A stretch of DNA of 40,031 nt, from NCBI RefSeq assembly GCF_030268885.1, contig NZ_BSSA01000047.1:1-40031 (forward strand), read 5' to 3'. Under the pieces are notes generated by a model that worked only from the letters and a program-made list of their open reading frames with translations, ran no database searches and was not told the DNA's origin. The translations under genes were made by a program, and so were the position numbers. Below, in pieces: positions 14,301 to 22,319 of this stretch; within the stretch, counting starts at the first letter, position 1, and each line of letters opens with the position of its first letter. This stretch comes from Kitasatospora phosalacinea (GTDB taxonomy: Bacteria; Actinomycetota; Actinomycetes; Streptomycetales; Streptomycetaceae).

Positions 14301-14633
14301 GTGGCCCGCTCCAGCGCCCGCGTCAGCACCGACCGCCCCGCCCGCTACGCCAAGCAGCTCGCCGCCCACATGGGCCGCAAGGTCCCCGCCGAGTGGTCGG
14401 AGGAGACCGGCCGCGGCTCGCTCGTCTTCGGCGCCGGCCGGGCCGAGCTCACCGCCGAGGACGGCGCGCTGCTGCTGTCCGTCGAGGGCGCCGAGGAGGC
14501 CCTCGACCGGCTGGAGGACGTGGTGGGCCGCCACCTGGTCCGCTTCGGCACCCGCGACGAACTGGTCGTCGCCTGGCAGCGCGAGGGCGGGGAGGCCGGC
14601 ACCGTCCAGCGCCTCACCGGCGAGGAGGGCTGA
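14301..14633 (+). CDS. DUF2218 domain protein
   Basis: A 110-residue cytoplasmic protein filled by a DUF2218 domain: TDRPARYAKQLAAHMGRK near the start, then SLVFGAGRAELTAEDGALLL and LEDVVGRHLVRFGTRDEL. DUF2218 is often found beside or fused to siderophore-interacting proteins, which fits the iron box just upstream. Its biochemical function is unknown; binding of metal or a siderophore-derived ligand is an inference. GTG 14301 follows GAGGAG at 14290-14295. It converges on the chitinase gene with 39 bp between. Confidence 0.85.
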   Translation: MARSSARVSTDRPARYAKQLAAHMGRKVPAEWSEETGRGSLVFGAGRAELTAEDGALLLSVEGAEEALDRLEDVVGRHLVRFGTRDELVVAWQREGGEAGTVQRLTGEEG

Positions 14634-14672
14634 CCGCCCCCCGCGCCGACCCCGCCCGGCCCCCGCGTCCGC

Positions 14673-15776
14673 TCAGCTCTGGCGCAGCGGGGGCATCGGC
14701 ACCGGCACGTCGAAGGCCGTGGCCCCCGCGCCGACCCCGCCCTCGCAGCTGTTCGGCGGGGCGGTGGTCACGCCCCGGGTGGACGGCTTCTCGGCCGCCC
14801 AGAACATGAAGCCCAGCAGCCCGGCCGTCGTCCCCGCCCCGTTCGGTGCGGCGCTCTGCACCCAGCTGCCGGTGGCCTTCTGCACCGAGTTCGCGAAGTT
14901 GGTGCACTCCGGGCGGACCTGCGAGCCCTCCGCGATGTACAGGCTGCCGGTGAACTTCGCCGGTGCCAGCGGCGGGATCGCCGGGTTGTAGGTCGGCTTG
15001 CCGTCCAGGTGCTCCTGCCAGTTGGCGACCGCCGAGGAGGCGGACGGCTGCTTGCTCGGCACCATCGCGTTGGCGTAGTCCAGCACCGGGTTCGCCGTGG
15101 TCAGCCAGTGCGCGGTGGCGTACTGGTCGATGCCGATCAGCCAGCGGTCCCCGGCCGCCACGTCGATGGTCAGCCGGGCGGTCGGGTCGGCGCCCGAGGC
15201 GTCGTACGGGTGGGCGGCCCGGTAGGCGTCCACGAAGGCCTGCAGGCCGGTCAGGTTCGGGCTGTTGCTGTTCTCGTAGTCGATCTCGATGCCCACGCCG
15301 AGCCTGCTCGCCAGCGCCGCCGCCTTCTGGCCGAGCAGCGTGCCGTTCTGGGCCAGCGCGGTGTCCCAGTCGCCGGTGTACGTGATGCCGCCGATGGAGA
15401 GCATCACCCGGACGCCGTGCGCCGTGAAGTAGTCCACCACCTGCTGGTTCATGCCGACCGGGACCCCGGCGGCGTTCCCGGCGTCGGTGGTGCCGTTGAG
15501 CAGCCGCAGCGGGTTGACGAAGCTCAGCACCACCACGTTCACCGAGGGGCGGCCGTCGCCGCGGTCGATCAGCCAGTGGTTGGCGGCGTCGAACTCGGCC
15601 AGGTCGCGCACCTTCGCCCAGGTGCAGGCGTCGTTGCTGCAGTGCCAGGCCCCGTACACCTGCACCGGGGAGGCCGCCGCCGCTGCCGCGGGCGGGGCCG
15701 GCAGCGCCGTCACCGCCAGGGCCAGCAGTGAGGCCGCCACCGAGAAACGCGTCATGGGCATGACTGGGGAACGCAC
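14673..15776 (-). CDS. secreted GH18 chitinase-like enzyme
   Basis: A 367-residue secreted protein with a Sec signal peptide (hydrophobic run FSVAASLLALAVTALP, cleavage after the AAAAA stretch, about residue 35). The rest is a GH18 TIM barrel: the SxGG substrate-binding motif is SIGG (127-130) and the catalytic strand is GVGIEIDYEN. In active chitinases this strand reads DxxDxDxE; here the positions are V161, E164, D166 and E168, so the proton-donor Glu is kept but the first Asp is lost and the second is Glu. No carbohydrate-binding module is present. The start is GTG 15776 because GGGAGG at 15782-15787 fits it; ATG 15761 and 15755 lack a ribosome-binding site. A DasR-type site lies about 70 bp upstream. 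Confidence 0.88.
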   Translation of the reverse strand: MRSPVMPMTRFSVAASLLALAVTALPAPPAAAAAASPVQVYGAWHCSNDACTWAKVRDLAEFDAANHWLIDRGDGRPSVNVVVLSFVNPLRLLNGTTDAGNAAGVPVGMNQQVVDYFTAHGVRVMLSIGGITYTGDWDTALAQNGTLLGQKAAALASRLGVGIEIDYENSNSPNLTGLQAFVDAYRAAHPYDASGADPTARLTIDVAAGDRWLIGIDQYATAHWLTTANPVLDYANAMVPSKQPSASSAVANWQEHLDGKPTYNPAIPPLAPAKFTGSLYIAEGSQVRPECTNFANSVQKATGSWVQSAAPNGAGTTAGLLGFMFWAAEKPSTRGVTTAPPNSCEGGVGAGATAFDVPVPMPPLRQS

Positions 15777-15843
15777 ATTCGCCTCCCGGCGATCGCGTGC
15801 TGAATGGGTGGGGAACAGGGTGCGCGCGAGCCGGGTGGGCGTC

Positions 15844-15859
15844 AATGGTCTGGACCGAC
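15844..15859. promoter_or_regulatory. DasR-responsive element (dre) at the chitinase promoter
   Basis: The core TGGTCTGGACC (15846-15856) matches the dre consensus ACTGGTCTAGACCACT, the DasR site and long-known chitinase promoter repeat, in 10 of 11 core positions. It lies 68-83 bp upstream of the chitinase GTG on its coding side, where streptomycete chitinase genes carry such sites. This suggests induction by N-acetylglucosamine or chitin breakdown products through DasR, whose gene is not in the window. Confidence 0.7.
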
Positions 15860-15877
15860 CCGGTGGCTGACGGCCCG

Positions 15878-16516
15878 TCAGTCGGCAGGTCGGGGCCGGT
15901 CGGGCAGTAGGCGCGGCAGCAGCCGGTGCAGGCCGAGCAGCAGCAGGCCGGCCAGGCACCAGCTCGCCAGCACGTCCAGCAGCCAGTGGAAGTCGCTCCA
16001 CACCAGGCCCGCGCCCACCCCCAGGCACACCAGCACCGTCACCGCGCCCAGTCGCCGTCCGGCCGCCGCCGGCAGCACCCGGGCCAGCAGCAGCGCCGCC
16101 GTCCCGTACGCGATCGCCGAGGTCGCGGTGTGGCCCGACGGGTACCAGCCCCACTGGTCCGGGGCCAGCGGCGTCCCGTACGGGCCCGGGCGGGCGAACC
16201 ACGCCTTCGCGGGCACCACCAGCAGCGGGACCAGCACCGCGGCCGCCACGGCCACCGGCACCGGCACCCACCAGCGCGGCCGCCCGTCGCGCCGGGCCAG
16301 CCGGGCCGTCAGGCCCGCGCACCCCAGCAGCACCGGGACCGCGACCAGGGCGCCGCCCAGGTCCGACAGCGCCACGCCCAGGTGGTTCAGCAACGTCGAG
16401 CCGATCGCCCGGCGCAGGTGCCGCACCCCGTCGCGCACCGCCGTGTCCACCCCCAGCAGCGGCCCGTCCACCGCCACCTGCCAGGAGACCGCGGCCAGCA
16501 CCAGCCCGAGTGTCAT
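15878..16516 (-). CDS. PAP2-family membrane phosphatase
   Basis: A 212-residue integral membrane protein of the type 2 phosphatidic acid phosphatase (PAP2) family with about six membrane segments. It dephosphorylates lipid phosphates or undecaprenyl pyrophosphate, but the substrate is not known here. The motifs are KAWFARPGP (motif 1, shorter spacing than the usual KX6RP), PSGHTATSAIAYG (motif 2) and VWSDFHWLLDV (motif 3, His and Asp kept, the usual Arg replaced). ATG 16516 is chosen because the in-frame alternative, ATG 16693, would place a strong terminator hairpin inside the coding region. No clear ribosome-binding site precedes 16516, so the start is uncertain. It ends 101 bp before the chitinase start. 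Confidence 0.85.
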   Translation of the reverse strand: MTLGLVLAAVSWQVAVDGPLLGVDTAVRDGVRHLRRAIGSTLLNHLGVALSDLGGALVAVPVLLGCAGLTARLARRDGRPRWWVPVPVAVAAAVLVPLLVVPAKAWFARPGPYGTPLAPDQWGWYPSGHTATSAIAYGTAALLLARVLPAAAGRRLGAVTVLVCLGVGAGLVWSDFHWLLDVLASWCLAGLLLLGLHRLLPRLLPDRPRPAD

Positions 16517-16535
16517 GGGCAGGACAGCAAAAATC

Positions 16536-16573
16536 GGCCGCCCCGGAGCAGGGGGGAGAGCTCCGGGGCGGCC
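16536..16573 (-). terminator. minus-strand intrinsic terminator
   Basis: A perfect 13-bp stem (16536-16548 with 16561-16573, arm GGCCGCCCCGGAG) is followed on the minus strand by GATTTTTGCTG. This is a classic stem plus T-run, ending transcription that comes from the gabT side. It lies just before the PAP2 start. Confidence 0.85.
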
Positions 16574-16803
16574 AAGGCGATCGCCGCGCCGTGCGGCCCG
16601 GGGGGTGTGGGCGGGACGGCCGGTCGATCGGTCAGGTGCGTCCGCCTCGGCGGCGGACGGAGTGGTGGGCAGTGGGTGCTGTTCGCTGTCCATCTGTGAT
16701 GACAGTACGTCAAAGCCGGGACCGGGAGCGGGGGACCCGCCATCGTGCACAGCATCTTCACCACCGGTGGGGTCACCTCCACCCACCCGTCCGGCACGCG
16801 AAC

Positions 16804-16845
16804 GCGCGGGGGCCGGACGGGATCCGCTCCGTCCGACCCCCGCGC
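16804..16845 (-). terminator. long stem-loop after gabT
   Basis: A 17-bp stem with one mismatch (16804-16820 with 16829-16845) and an 8-base loop lies 34 bp beyond the gabT stop on the minus strand. No T-run follows, as is usual for actinobacterial terminators. With the hairpin at 16536-16573 it gives gabT two terminators in series. Confidence 0.75.
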
Positions 16846-16878
16846 CGCTCACCGGGAGTTCCGCCGTGCCCGCAGGGC

Positions 16879-18219
16879 TCAGACGCCCGCGAAGGCCGAC
16901 TCCAGGATGTCCAGGCCCTCGACCAGCAGGTGCTCCGGGATCACCAGCGGCGGCAGGAAGCGCAGCACGTTGCCGTACGTGCCGGCGGTCAGCACCACCA
17001 GGCCCTCCGCGTGGCACGCCTTCGCGATCGCCGCGGTCACCTCCGGGTTCGGCTCCTTGCCGCCCGGCTTCACCAGCTCCACCGCGATCATCGCGCCGCG
17101 GCCGCGGACCTCGCCGATCACCTCGAACTTCTCCTGCATGGCCCGCAGCCGGCCCAGCATCAGCTCGCCGATCCGCTGCGCCTTGCCGTTCAGGTCCTCG
17201 GACCTCATCGTCTCGATCGCACCCAGCGCGGCCGCGCAGGCCACCGGGTTGCCGCCGTAGGTGCCGCCCAGGCCGCCCGAGTGCGCGGCGTCCATGATCT
17301 CGGCCCGGCCGGTCACCGCCGCCAGCGGCAGACCGCCCGCGATGCCCTTCGCGGTGGTGATCAGGTCCGGGACGACGCCCTCGTCCTCGCACGCGAACCA
17401 CTGGCCGGTGCGGCAGAAGCCGGTCTGGATCTCGTCCGCCACGAACACGATCCCGTTCGCCTTCGCGAACTCCACGATCGCCGGCAGGAAGCCCTTGGCC
17501 GGCTCGATGAAACCGCCCTCGCCCTGGATCGGCTCGATGATGATCGCCGCGACGTTCTCCGCGCCGATCTGCTTGTTGATGAGGTCGATCGCCTGCGCGG
17601 CGGCCTCGGCGGCGCAGTTCTCCGCACCCGTCAGCCAGCGGTACGGGTACGCCACCGGCACCCGGTAGATCTCCGGCGCGAACGGCCCGAAGCCCTGCTT
17701 GTACGGCATGTTCTTCGCCGTCAGGCCCATGGTCAGGTTGGTGCGGCCGTGGTAGCCGTGGTCGAACACCACCACGGCGGTCCGCTTGGTGTAGGCGCGG
17801 GCGATCTTCACCGCGTTCTCCACCGCCTCGGCACCCGAGTTGAACAGCGCGGTGCGCTTGTCGTGGTCGCCCGGGGTCAGCTCGTTCAGCTGCTCCGCCA
17901 CCGCCACGTAGCCCTCGTACGGGGTCACCATGAAACAGGTGTGCGTGAACGCGGCCAGCTGCTCGGTCGCCCGCGCCACCACGGCCGCGGCGCTGTTGCC
18001 CACGTTCGTCACGGCGATGCCCGAACCGAAGTCGATCAGGCTGTTGCCGTCCACGTCCTCCAGCACGCCGCCGCCGGCCCGCGACACGTACACCGGCAGC
18101 GTGGTGCCCACGCCCGCCGGGACCGCGCCGAGCTTGCGAGACTGCAGCTCCTGCGACTTCGGGCCGGGGATCGCGGTGACCAGTCGGCGCTCCTGCGGGA
18201 GCGGCGTTGCAGCGCTCAT
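16879..18219 (-). CDS. gabT: 4-aminobutyrate aminotransferase
   Basis: A PLP-dependent class III aminotransferase (446 residues) that converts GABA and 2-oxoglutarate to succinate semialdehyde and glutamate. Clear landmarks are NSGAEAVENAVKIARAYT (PLP phosphate pocket), FDHGYHGRTNLTMGLT, IIIEPIQGEGGF, VADEIQTGFCRTG and the PLP lysine at K291 in TTAKGIAGGLP. The length and the extended N-terminus match GabT rather than ornithine or acetylornithine enzymes. ATG 18219 is preceded by GGAGAAG at the right spacing. The gene is divergent from the membrane ATPase, and the aldehyde dehydrogenase two genes further on could complete the GABA shunt to succinate. Confidence 0.92.
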   Translation of the reverse strand: MSAATPLPQERRLVTAIPGPKSQELQSRKLGAVPAGVGTTLPVYVSRAGGGVLEDVDGNSLIDFGSGIAVTNVGNSAAAVVARATEQLAAFTHTCFMVTPYEGYVAVAEQLNELTPGDHDKRTALFNSGAEAVENAVKIARAYTKRTAVVVFDHGYHGRTNLTMGLTAKNMPYKQGFGPFAPEIYRVPVAYPYRWLTGAENCAAEAAAQAIDLINKQIGAENVAAIIIEPIQGEGGFIEPAKGFLPAIVEFAKANGIVFVADEIQTGFCRTGQWFACEDEGVVPDLITTAKGIAGGLPLAAVTGRAEIMDAAHSGGLGGTYGGNPVACAAALGAIETMRSEDLNGKAQRIGELMLGRLRAMQEKFEVIGEVRGRGAMIAVELVKPGGKEPNPEVTAAIAKACHAEGLVVLTAGTYGNVLRFLPPLVIPEHLLVEGLDILESAFAGV

Positions 18220-18439
18220 CTGTCTTCTCCAAGTTCTTGACGCGGTAACCGCAGGCTACGACCGGCCGGACGGCCCGGGCATGCGCCACTCGGTAGTGCT
18301 CGGACGACCCACTTGTCCGGCGCGGCCAGTGGCCGAAGATCGGCTGCGCGCCCGCGCACTCCACTACATTGGCCCCCGGGTGTGTCGGTGGGACGGCGAT
18401 GCGGGTATGGCACCGCCGGCAACGTAGGAGGGGCCCGAA

Positions 18440-20452
18440 GTGGAACTGAACGACGCGAGAACCCGACCCGCCCACCCCCATCTCCCCCCGCCCCGCGCCC
18501 CCTTCCACCTCACCACCTGGGTCACCGCCCCCCGCCCCGAGGCCGCCCCCGGCATCTACCGGCAGCACCACACCCCGCACGACCCCAAGGCCGCCGAACA
18601 GGCCACCACCCCGGCGGGGCCGCTACTGCTGCGGGCGGCGCTGAACCTGCTGGCCGCCTGGCTGGTGTTCATCTACGGCCGCGGACTCGCGCTGTCCGGA
18701 CTCGGCCTGCTCGGTCTCGGTTCCCTCTCGGAGATCCCGACCATCCTGGTCGCGCTCGCGGTCAACCTGCTGATCATCGTCGGGGTGATCAGGGTCTTCG
18801 GGTACATGGGCCGCTGGCGCGAGGTCGGTCGCCGCTTCCTGCTGCCGCTGCTGTCCCACACCGTCACCGAGGTCCCTCCCGCCCCCGAGGCGGCGCCCGT
18901 CGTGGACGTGTGGGCCGAGCTGCGGCCGGTCGGGGAGGCGGTGCGGCGGCTGGAGGGGGAGCCGGTCGGGGACGTGGACTACGTGCGGCTGCACCAGGCG
19001 TGGCGGACGGTGGGGAGCGACCCGGCGGCGTGGCAGGAGTTCGCCGCGCAGGTGGCGGCCCGGGGCGGGGCGGCGTGCGCGCACCCGTCCGAGCAGCGGG
19101 ACCTGCCGGGCGGGCGGGCGGCGCGGCACGACCTGCTGGTGCGCCAGGTGCGGCTGGGGACGGCGCAGGACGTGCCGAAGAACCCGGTCGCGCACCGGAA
19201 CGCGGGCTTCGCGCTGGACCCGCGGGTGCTGGGCACCTCGCTGCTGGCGGTCGGCCCGGCGGGCACCGGCAAGACCGCCGCGCTGGCCCGGCCGGTCGCC
19301 GAGGCGCTGTGCCTGCAGGCGCTGGCGGGCGCGGCCTGCGCCGTGGTGGTCGGTGCGTCCGACGCGGACCTCGGGCCCGACGACTGGTACGACGTGGTGA
19401 TCGCCCCGGGCGACCCGGCGGCCCCGTACGGCCTGGACCTGTACGGTGCGGCGCCGCACTCGGACGAGGCGGCGGCCCGGCTGGCGGACGCGCTGCTGCC
19501 GGACGAGCTGGCGCCGCGGGCGGAGAGCGCCCGGGCCGCGATGCAGCAGGTGGTCGGGCCGTACCGGGCGGCGTACGGGCGGTACCCGGGGGTGCGGGCG
19601 CTGCGGGCGCTGCTGGCGGGGGACGCGGAGGGCTGGGCGGAGCTCGGCGAGCAGGTGCGGAAGTCGGGGCGGTGGGCGGAGTTCGAGGCCGACCTGCAGC
19701 AGCGCGAGCGGATGCACGGCCGGGCCGACGACCCGGGCGCGCTGCTCGCGGACCGGCTGGCGCTGCTGGACCGGCCCGCGCTGGCGGCCGGGTTCTCCGG
19801 CGGGCCGGACGCCAAGCCCGCGTTCGCGATGCGTGCGCTGGAGCACCCGCTGCGGGTGCGGGTGAAGCTGCCCGAGCGCAGCCACCCGGAGGCGGCCCGG
19901 ATCCTGTCGCGGCTGCTGCTGGGCCAGTTCACCCAGGCGGCGGCCGACCGCCGGGACCGGGAGCTGTTCGCCGGGATGGTGCTGGACGACGCCACCGCGG
20001 CGGTCGACGCGCAGGCGATCCGCGGGATCCAGCGGCTGCGCGGCGCCAACGCGGGCGTGGTGCTGCTGCTGCGCACGCTGTCCGACCTGCCGGAGGCGCT
20101 GCGGGCGCCGCTGTTCGGCGCGGTCGGCAACCGGATGGCGTTCCCGGGCATCGCGCCCTGGGACGGCCGGCTGTTCTCCGAGGCGTGGGGCACCCACCTG
20201 GTGCGGGAGACCGCGGTGACGCACGTCCCGGACACCTCCGGGGGAACGGTGCGCCGGGCCGGGCGGCTGGTGCGCAAGGCGCTGTCCGGCACCACCGCGC
20301 AGACCGAGTCGGTCACCACCCGGGACGTCGAGCGGCACCGCTGGTCGCCGTCCGACCTGGCGCACGCGCTGCCGTCCGGGCACGCGGTGGTCTCGCTGAC
20401 CTCGGTGACGGGGGAGCAGGTGCCGCCGCTGCTGGTGGACCTGCGGCACTGA
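18440..20452 (+). CDS. membrane-anchored P-loop ATPase (VirD4/TraG-like)
   Basis: A 670-residue protein with two N-terminal membrane segments (about 58-82 and 92-116) and a large cytoplasmic ATPase domain. Walker A is GPAGTGKT (272-279) and a Walker-B-like strand is MVLDDATAA (D516-D517). An earlier region (about 140-230) is acidic and helical. The architecture of two N-terminal helices followed by an ATPase resembles conjugative coupling proteins (VirD4/TraG type) and related actinobacterial ATP/GTP-binding proteins. No relaxase or other transfer gene lies near, so a role in DNA transfer is not supported. GTG 18440 is preceded by GGAGGGG at good spacing. It lies between gabT and pucR and might simply be a stable neighbour. 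Confidence 0.8.
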   Translation: MELNDARTRPAHPHLPPPRAPFHLTTWVTAPRPEAAPGIYRQHHTPHDPKAAEQATTPAGPLLLRAALNLLAAWLVFIYGRGLALSGLGLLGLGSLSEIPTILVALAVNLLIIVGVIRVFGYMGRWREVGRRFLLPLLSHTVTEVPPAPEAAPVVDVWAELRPVGEAVRRLEGEPVGDVDYVRLHQAWRTVGSDPAAWQEFAAQVAARGGAACAHPSEQRDLPGGRAARHDLLVRQVRLGTAQDVPKNPVAHRNAGFALDPRVLGTSLLAVGPAGTGKTAALARPVAEALCLQALAGAACAVVVGASDADLGPDDWYDVVIAPGDPAAPYGLDLYGAAPHSDEAAARLADALLPDELAPRAESARAAMQQVVGPYRAAYGRYPGVRALRALLAGDAEGWAELGEQVRKSGRWAEFEADLQQRERMHGRADDPGALLADRLALLDRPALAAGFSGGPDAKPAFAMRALEHPLRVRVKLPERSHPEAARILSRLLLGQFTQAAADRRDRELFAGMVLDDATAAVDAQAIRGIQRLRGANAGVVLLLRTLSDLPEALRAPLFGAVGNRMAFPGIAPWDGRLFSEAWGTHLVRETAVTHVPDTSGGTVRRAGRLVRKALSGTTAQTESVTTRDVERHRWSPSDLAHALPSGHAVVSLTSVTGEQVPPLLVDLRH

Positions 20453-20525
20453 GCCGGGAGGGGCGGCGGGGCGCGGACCGGTCATCGTTTGGGTCACGGA
20501 AGCTACGGACCGGCGGATTTCGGCA

Positions 20526-20542
20526 CTCCGGGTTGTCCGGAG
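20526..20542. promoter_or_regulatory. inverted repeat and -10-like box before pucR-like gene
   Basis: CTCCGG-ggttg-t-CCGGAG style repeat (20526-20531 with 20537-20542) is followed at 20547-20552 by CATAAT, the best -10-like hexamer in this GC-rich gap. GGGAGGAG follows. This could be the promoter and autoregulatory site of the PucR-family gene that starts at 20616. Confidence 0.4.
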
Positions 20543-20615
20543 CGTCCATAATGGGAGGAGAACCCTCACTCGCCCGGCGGCAACGGCGCAGCCGGGTCGA
20601 ACCACCGAAGGTGCC

Positions 20616-22181
20616 ATGCCCCCCACTCTCGCCTCCGTCGTCCGCACCACCGCGCTGCACCTGACGGTCCTGGCCGGCGCGGACCACCTGGAGCGCCCCG
20701 TCCGCTGGGTCCACACCAGCGAGCTGGACGACCCCACCCCGTTCCTCGAGGGCGGCGAGCTGCTCCTCACCACCGGCATCAAGCTGGGCAAGGGCGCCGC
20801 CGAACTGCAGGCGTACGTGCACCGGCTGGCCGACGCGGGCGTGGTCGGCCTCGGGCTGGGGGTCGGGCTCTCGCACCGCGAGGTGCCGCAGGCGCTGGTG
20901 GAAGCCGCCGCCCACCGCGGGCTGCCGCTGCTGCGGGTGCCGGAGGCGACGCCGTTCATCGCGATCTCCAAGACCGTCTCGGCCGCGCTGGCCGCCGAGC
21001 AGTACGAGGCCGTCACCACCAGCTTCGAGGCGCAGGAGGAGCTGACCCGGGCCGCGCTCGGCAAGGACGGCACCACCGCCGTGGTGCGCCGGCTGGCGGC
21101 CCGGCTGGGCGGCTGGGCGGCGCTGTACGACGGCTCGGGCGCGCTGTCCGCGGTGGCCCCCGACTGGGCGGCCCGCCGGGCCGGCCGGCTGGCCGCCGAG
21201 GTCGACCGGCTGCGCCGCCGCCCCGCCCCGTCCAGCGCCGCGCTGCAGGGCCGGGCCGGGACGATCGACACCGCGGACGAGGACTACGTGGTGGTCCAGT
21301 CGCTGGGCGCCGACCGGCGTCCGCGCGGCTTCCTGGCGGTCGGCACCGAGGACCGGATCACCCCGACCGAGCGGTACGTGCTGAACGCCGCGGTCGCGCT
21401 GCTCACCCTCACCCTGGAGCGCTCGCGCGAGCTGCGGCAGGCCGAGGAGCGGATGGGCGCGGCGCTGCTGCGGATGGTGCTGGCCGGGGAGGTGGGCACC
21501 GCCCGGCAGGTCGCCGCGGGGCTGTTCGGCGGCCTGCCCGAGGGCACCGTCCGGGTGCTGGTCGCGGCCGCCGGGCCGGGGCCGGAGGCCGCGGAGGCGC
21601 TCGGCGAGCTCGGTGACCGGGCGGAGAACGCGGGCGGCAAGGTCGGCGAGAAGCTGCTGGTGGCCCGCGAGGACGGCGCGCACGGGCCGCGCCTGATGGT
21701 GCTCGCGCTGGACAACGGCTCGGTGCACCGGGCCTGCCTGGGCGCCGTCGAGGAGCACGAGGGCCTGGCGCTGGGCGTCTCCGCCCCCGCGGCCCTGGAG
21801 GACGCCGGGACGGCCCACGCCCAGGCCGAGCGGGCCCTGGCGGTGGCCCAGCGCGGCGGCCGCCGCACCGTCGACCACGAGGAGGTCGGCGCGGGTTCGC
21901 TGCTGCCGCTGCTGGGCGAGGAGGCCGTCACCGCCTTCGCCGAGGGCCTGCTGCGCCCGCTGCGCGAGCACGACCGCACCGCCCGCGGCGACCTGGTCGC
22001 CTCGCTGCGGGCCTGGCTCTCCCGGCACGGCCAGTGGGACGCCGCGGCGGCCGACCTGGGCGTGCACCGGCACACGCTGCGCTACCGGATGCGGCGGGTG
22101 GAGGAGCTGCTCGGGCGCTCGCTGGACGACACGGACGTCCGGATGGAGCTGTGGCTGGCGCTCAGGTCGGGGGAGGAGTAG
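20616..22181 (+). CDS. PucR-family transcriptional regulator
   Basis: A 521-residue regulator of the PucR/CdaR group. The N-terminal PucR sensor domain (about 1-125) shows VRWVHTSELDDPTPFLEGGELLLTTG, the family hallmark. A middle GGDEF-like CdaR region follows (about 290-400). The C-terminal helix-turn-helix (about 460-515) has WDAAAADLGVHRHTLRYRMRRVEELLG. Family members control purine, sugar-acid or amino-acid catabolism and respond to nitrogen metabolites. It sits directly upstream of an aldehyde dehydrogenase (138 bp) and near gabT, so control of GABA or polyamine breakdown is the likely role. ATG 20616 is used; the ribosome-binding site is weak (GAAGG). Confidence 0.9.
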   Translation: MPPTLASVVRTTALHLTVLAGADHLERPVRWVHTSELDDPTPFLEGGELLLTTGIKLGKGAAELQAYVHRLADAGVVGLGLGVGLSHREVPQALVEAAAHRGLPLLRVPEATPFIAISKTVSAALAAEQYEAVTTSFEAQEELTRAALGKDGTTAVVRRLAARLGGWAALYDGSGALSAVAPDWAARRAGRLAAEVDRLRRRPAPSSAALQGRAGTIDTADEDYVVVQSLGADRRPRGFLAVGTEDRITPTERYVLNAAVALLTLTLERSRELRQAEERMGAALLRMVLAGEVGTARQVAAGLFGGLPEGTVRVLVAAAGPGPEAAEALGELGDRAENAGGKVGEKLLVAREDGAHGPRLMVLALDNGSVHRACLGAVEEHEGLALGVSAPAALEDAGTAHAQAERALAVAQRGGRRTVDHEEVGAGSLLPLLGEEAVTAFAEGLLRPLREHDRTARGDLVASLRAWLSRHGQWDAAAADLGVHRHTLRYRMRRVEELLGRSLDDTDVRMELWLALRSGEE

Positions 22182-22218
22182 GGCGGGGAGCGGGACGACC
22201 TGTCCTCCGCGACGTCCT

Positions 22219-22260
22219 AATCGGACCCCCGGTTTCGTCCCGTCCGTCCAATCGGAAACC
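22219..22260. promoter_or_regulatory. candidate operator before the aldehyde dehydrogenase
   Basis: AATCGGA occurs at 22219-22225 and again at 22250-22256 (31 bp apart, three helical turns). The second copy overlaps an inverted pair GGTTTC (22231-22236) and GAAACC (22255-22260). All lie in the 138-bp gap between the PucR gene and the aldehyde dehydrogenase, where an activator of the downstream gene would bind. Confidence 0.45.
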
Positions 22261-22319
22261 CCGATGCCGCGCCCTACCGTGAAGGCGACAAGTCTTCGAA
22301 GGAAGGGGGCGGTGCGACC

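Noticed and set aside
16517..16693. Longer PAP2 N-terminus
   Set aside because: It would translate through a stem plus T-run terminator and adds proline/arginine-rich sequence without family features.
16513..16797. A 94-codon minus-strand frame between gabT and the PAP2 gene
   Set aside because: It contains a terminator hairpin and has no recognisable features.
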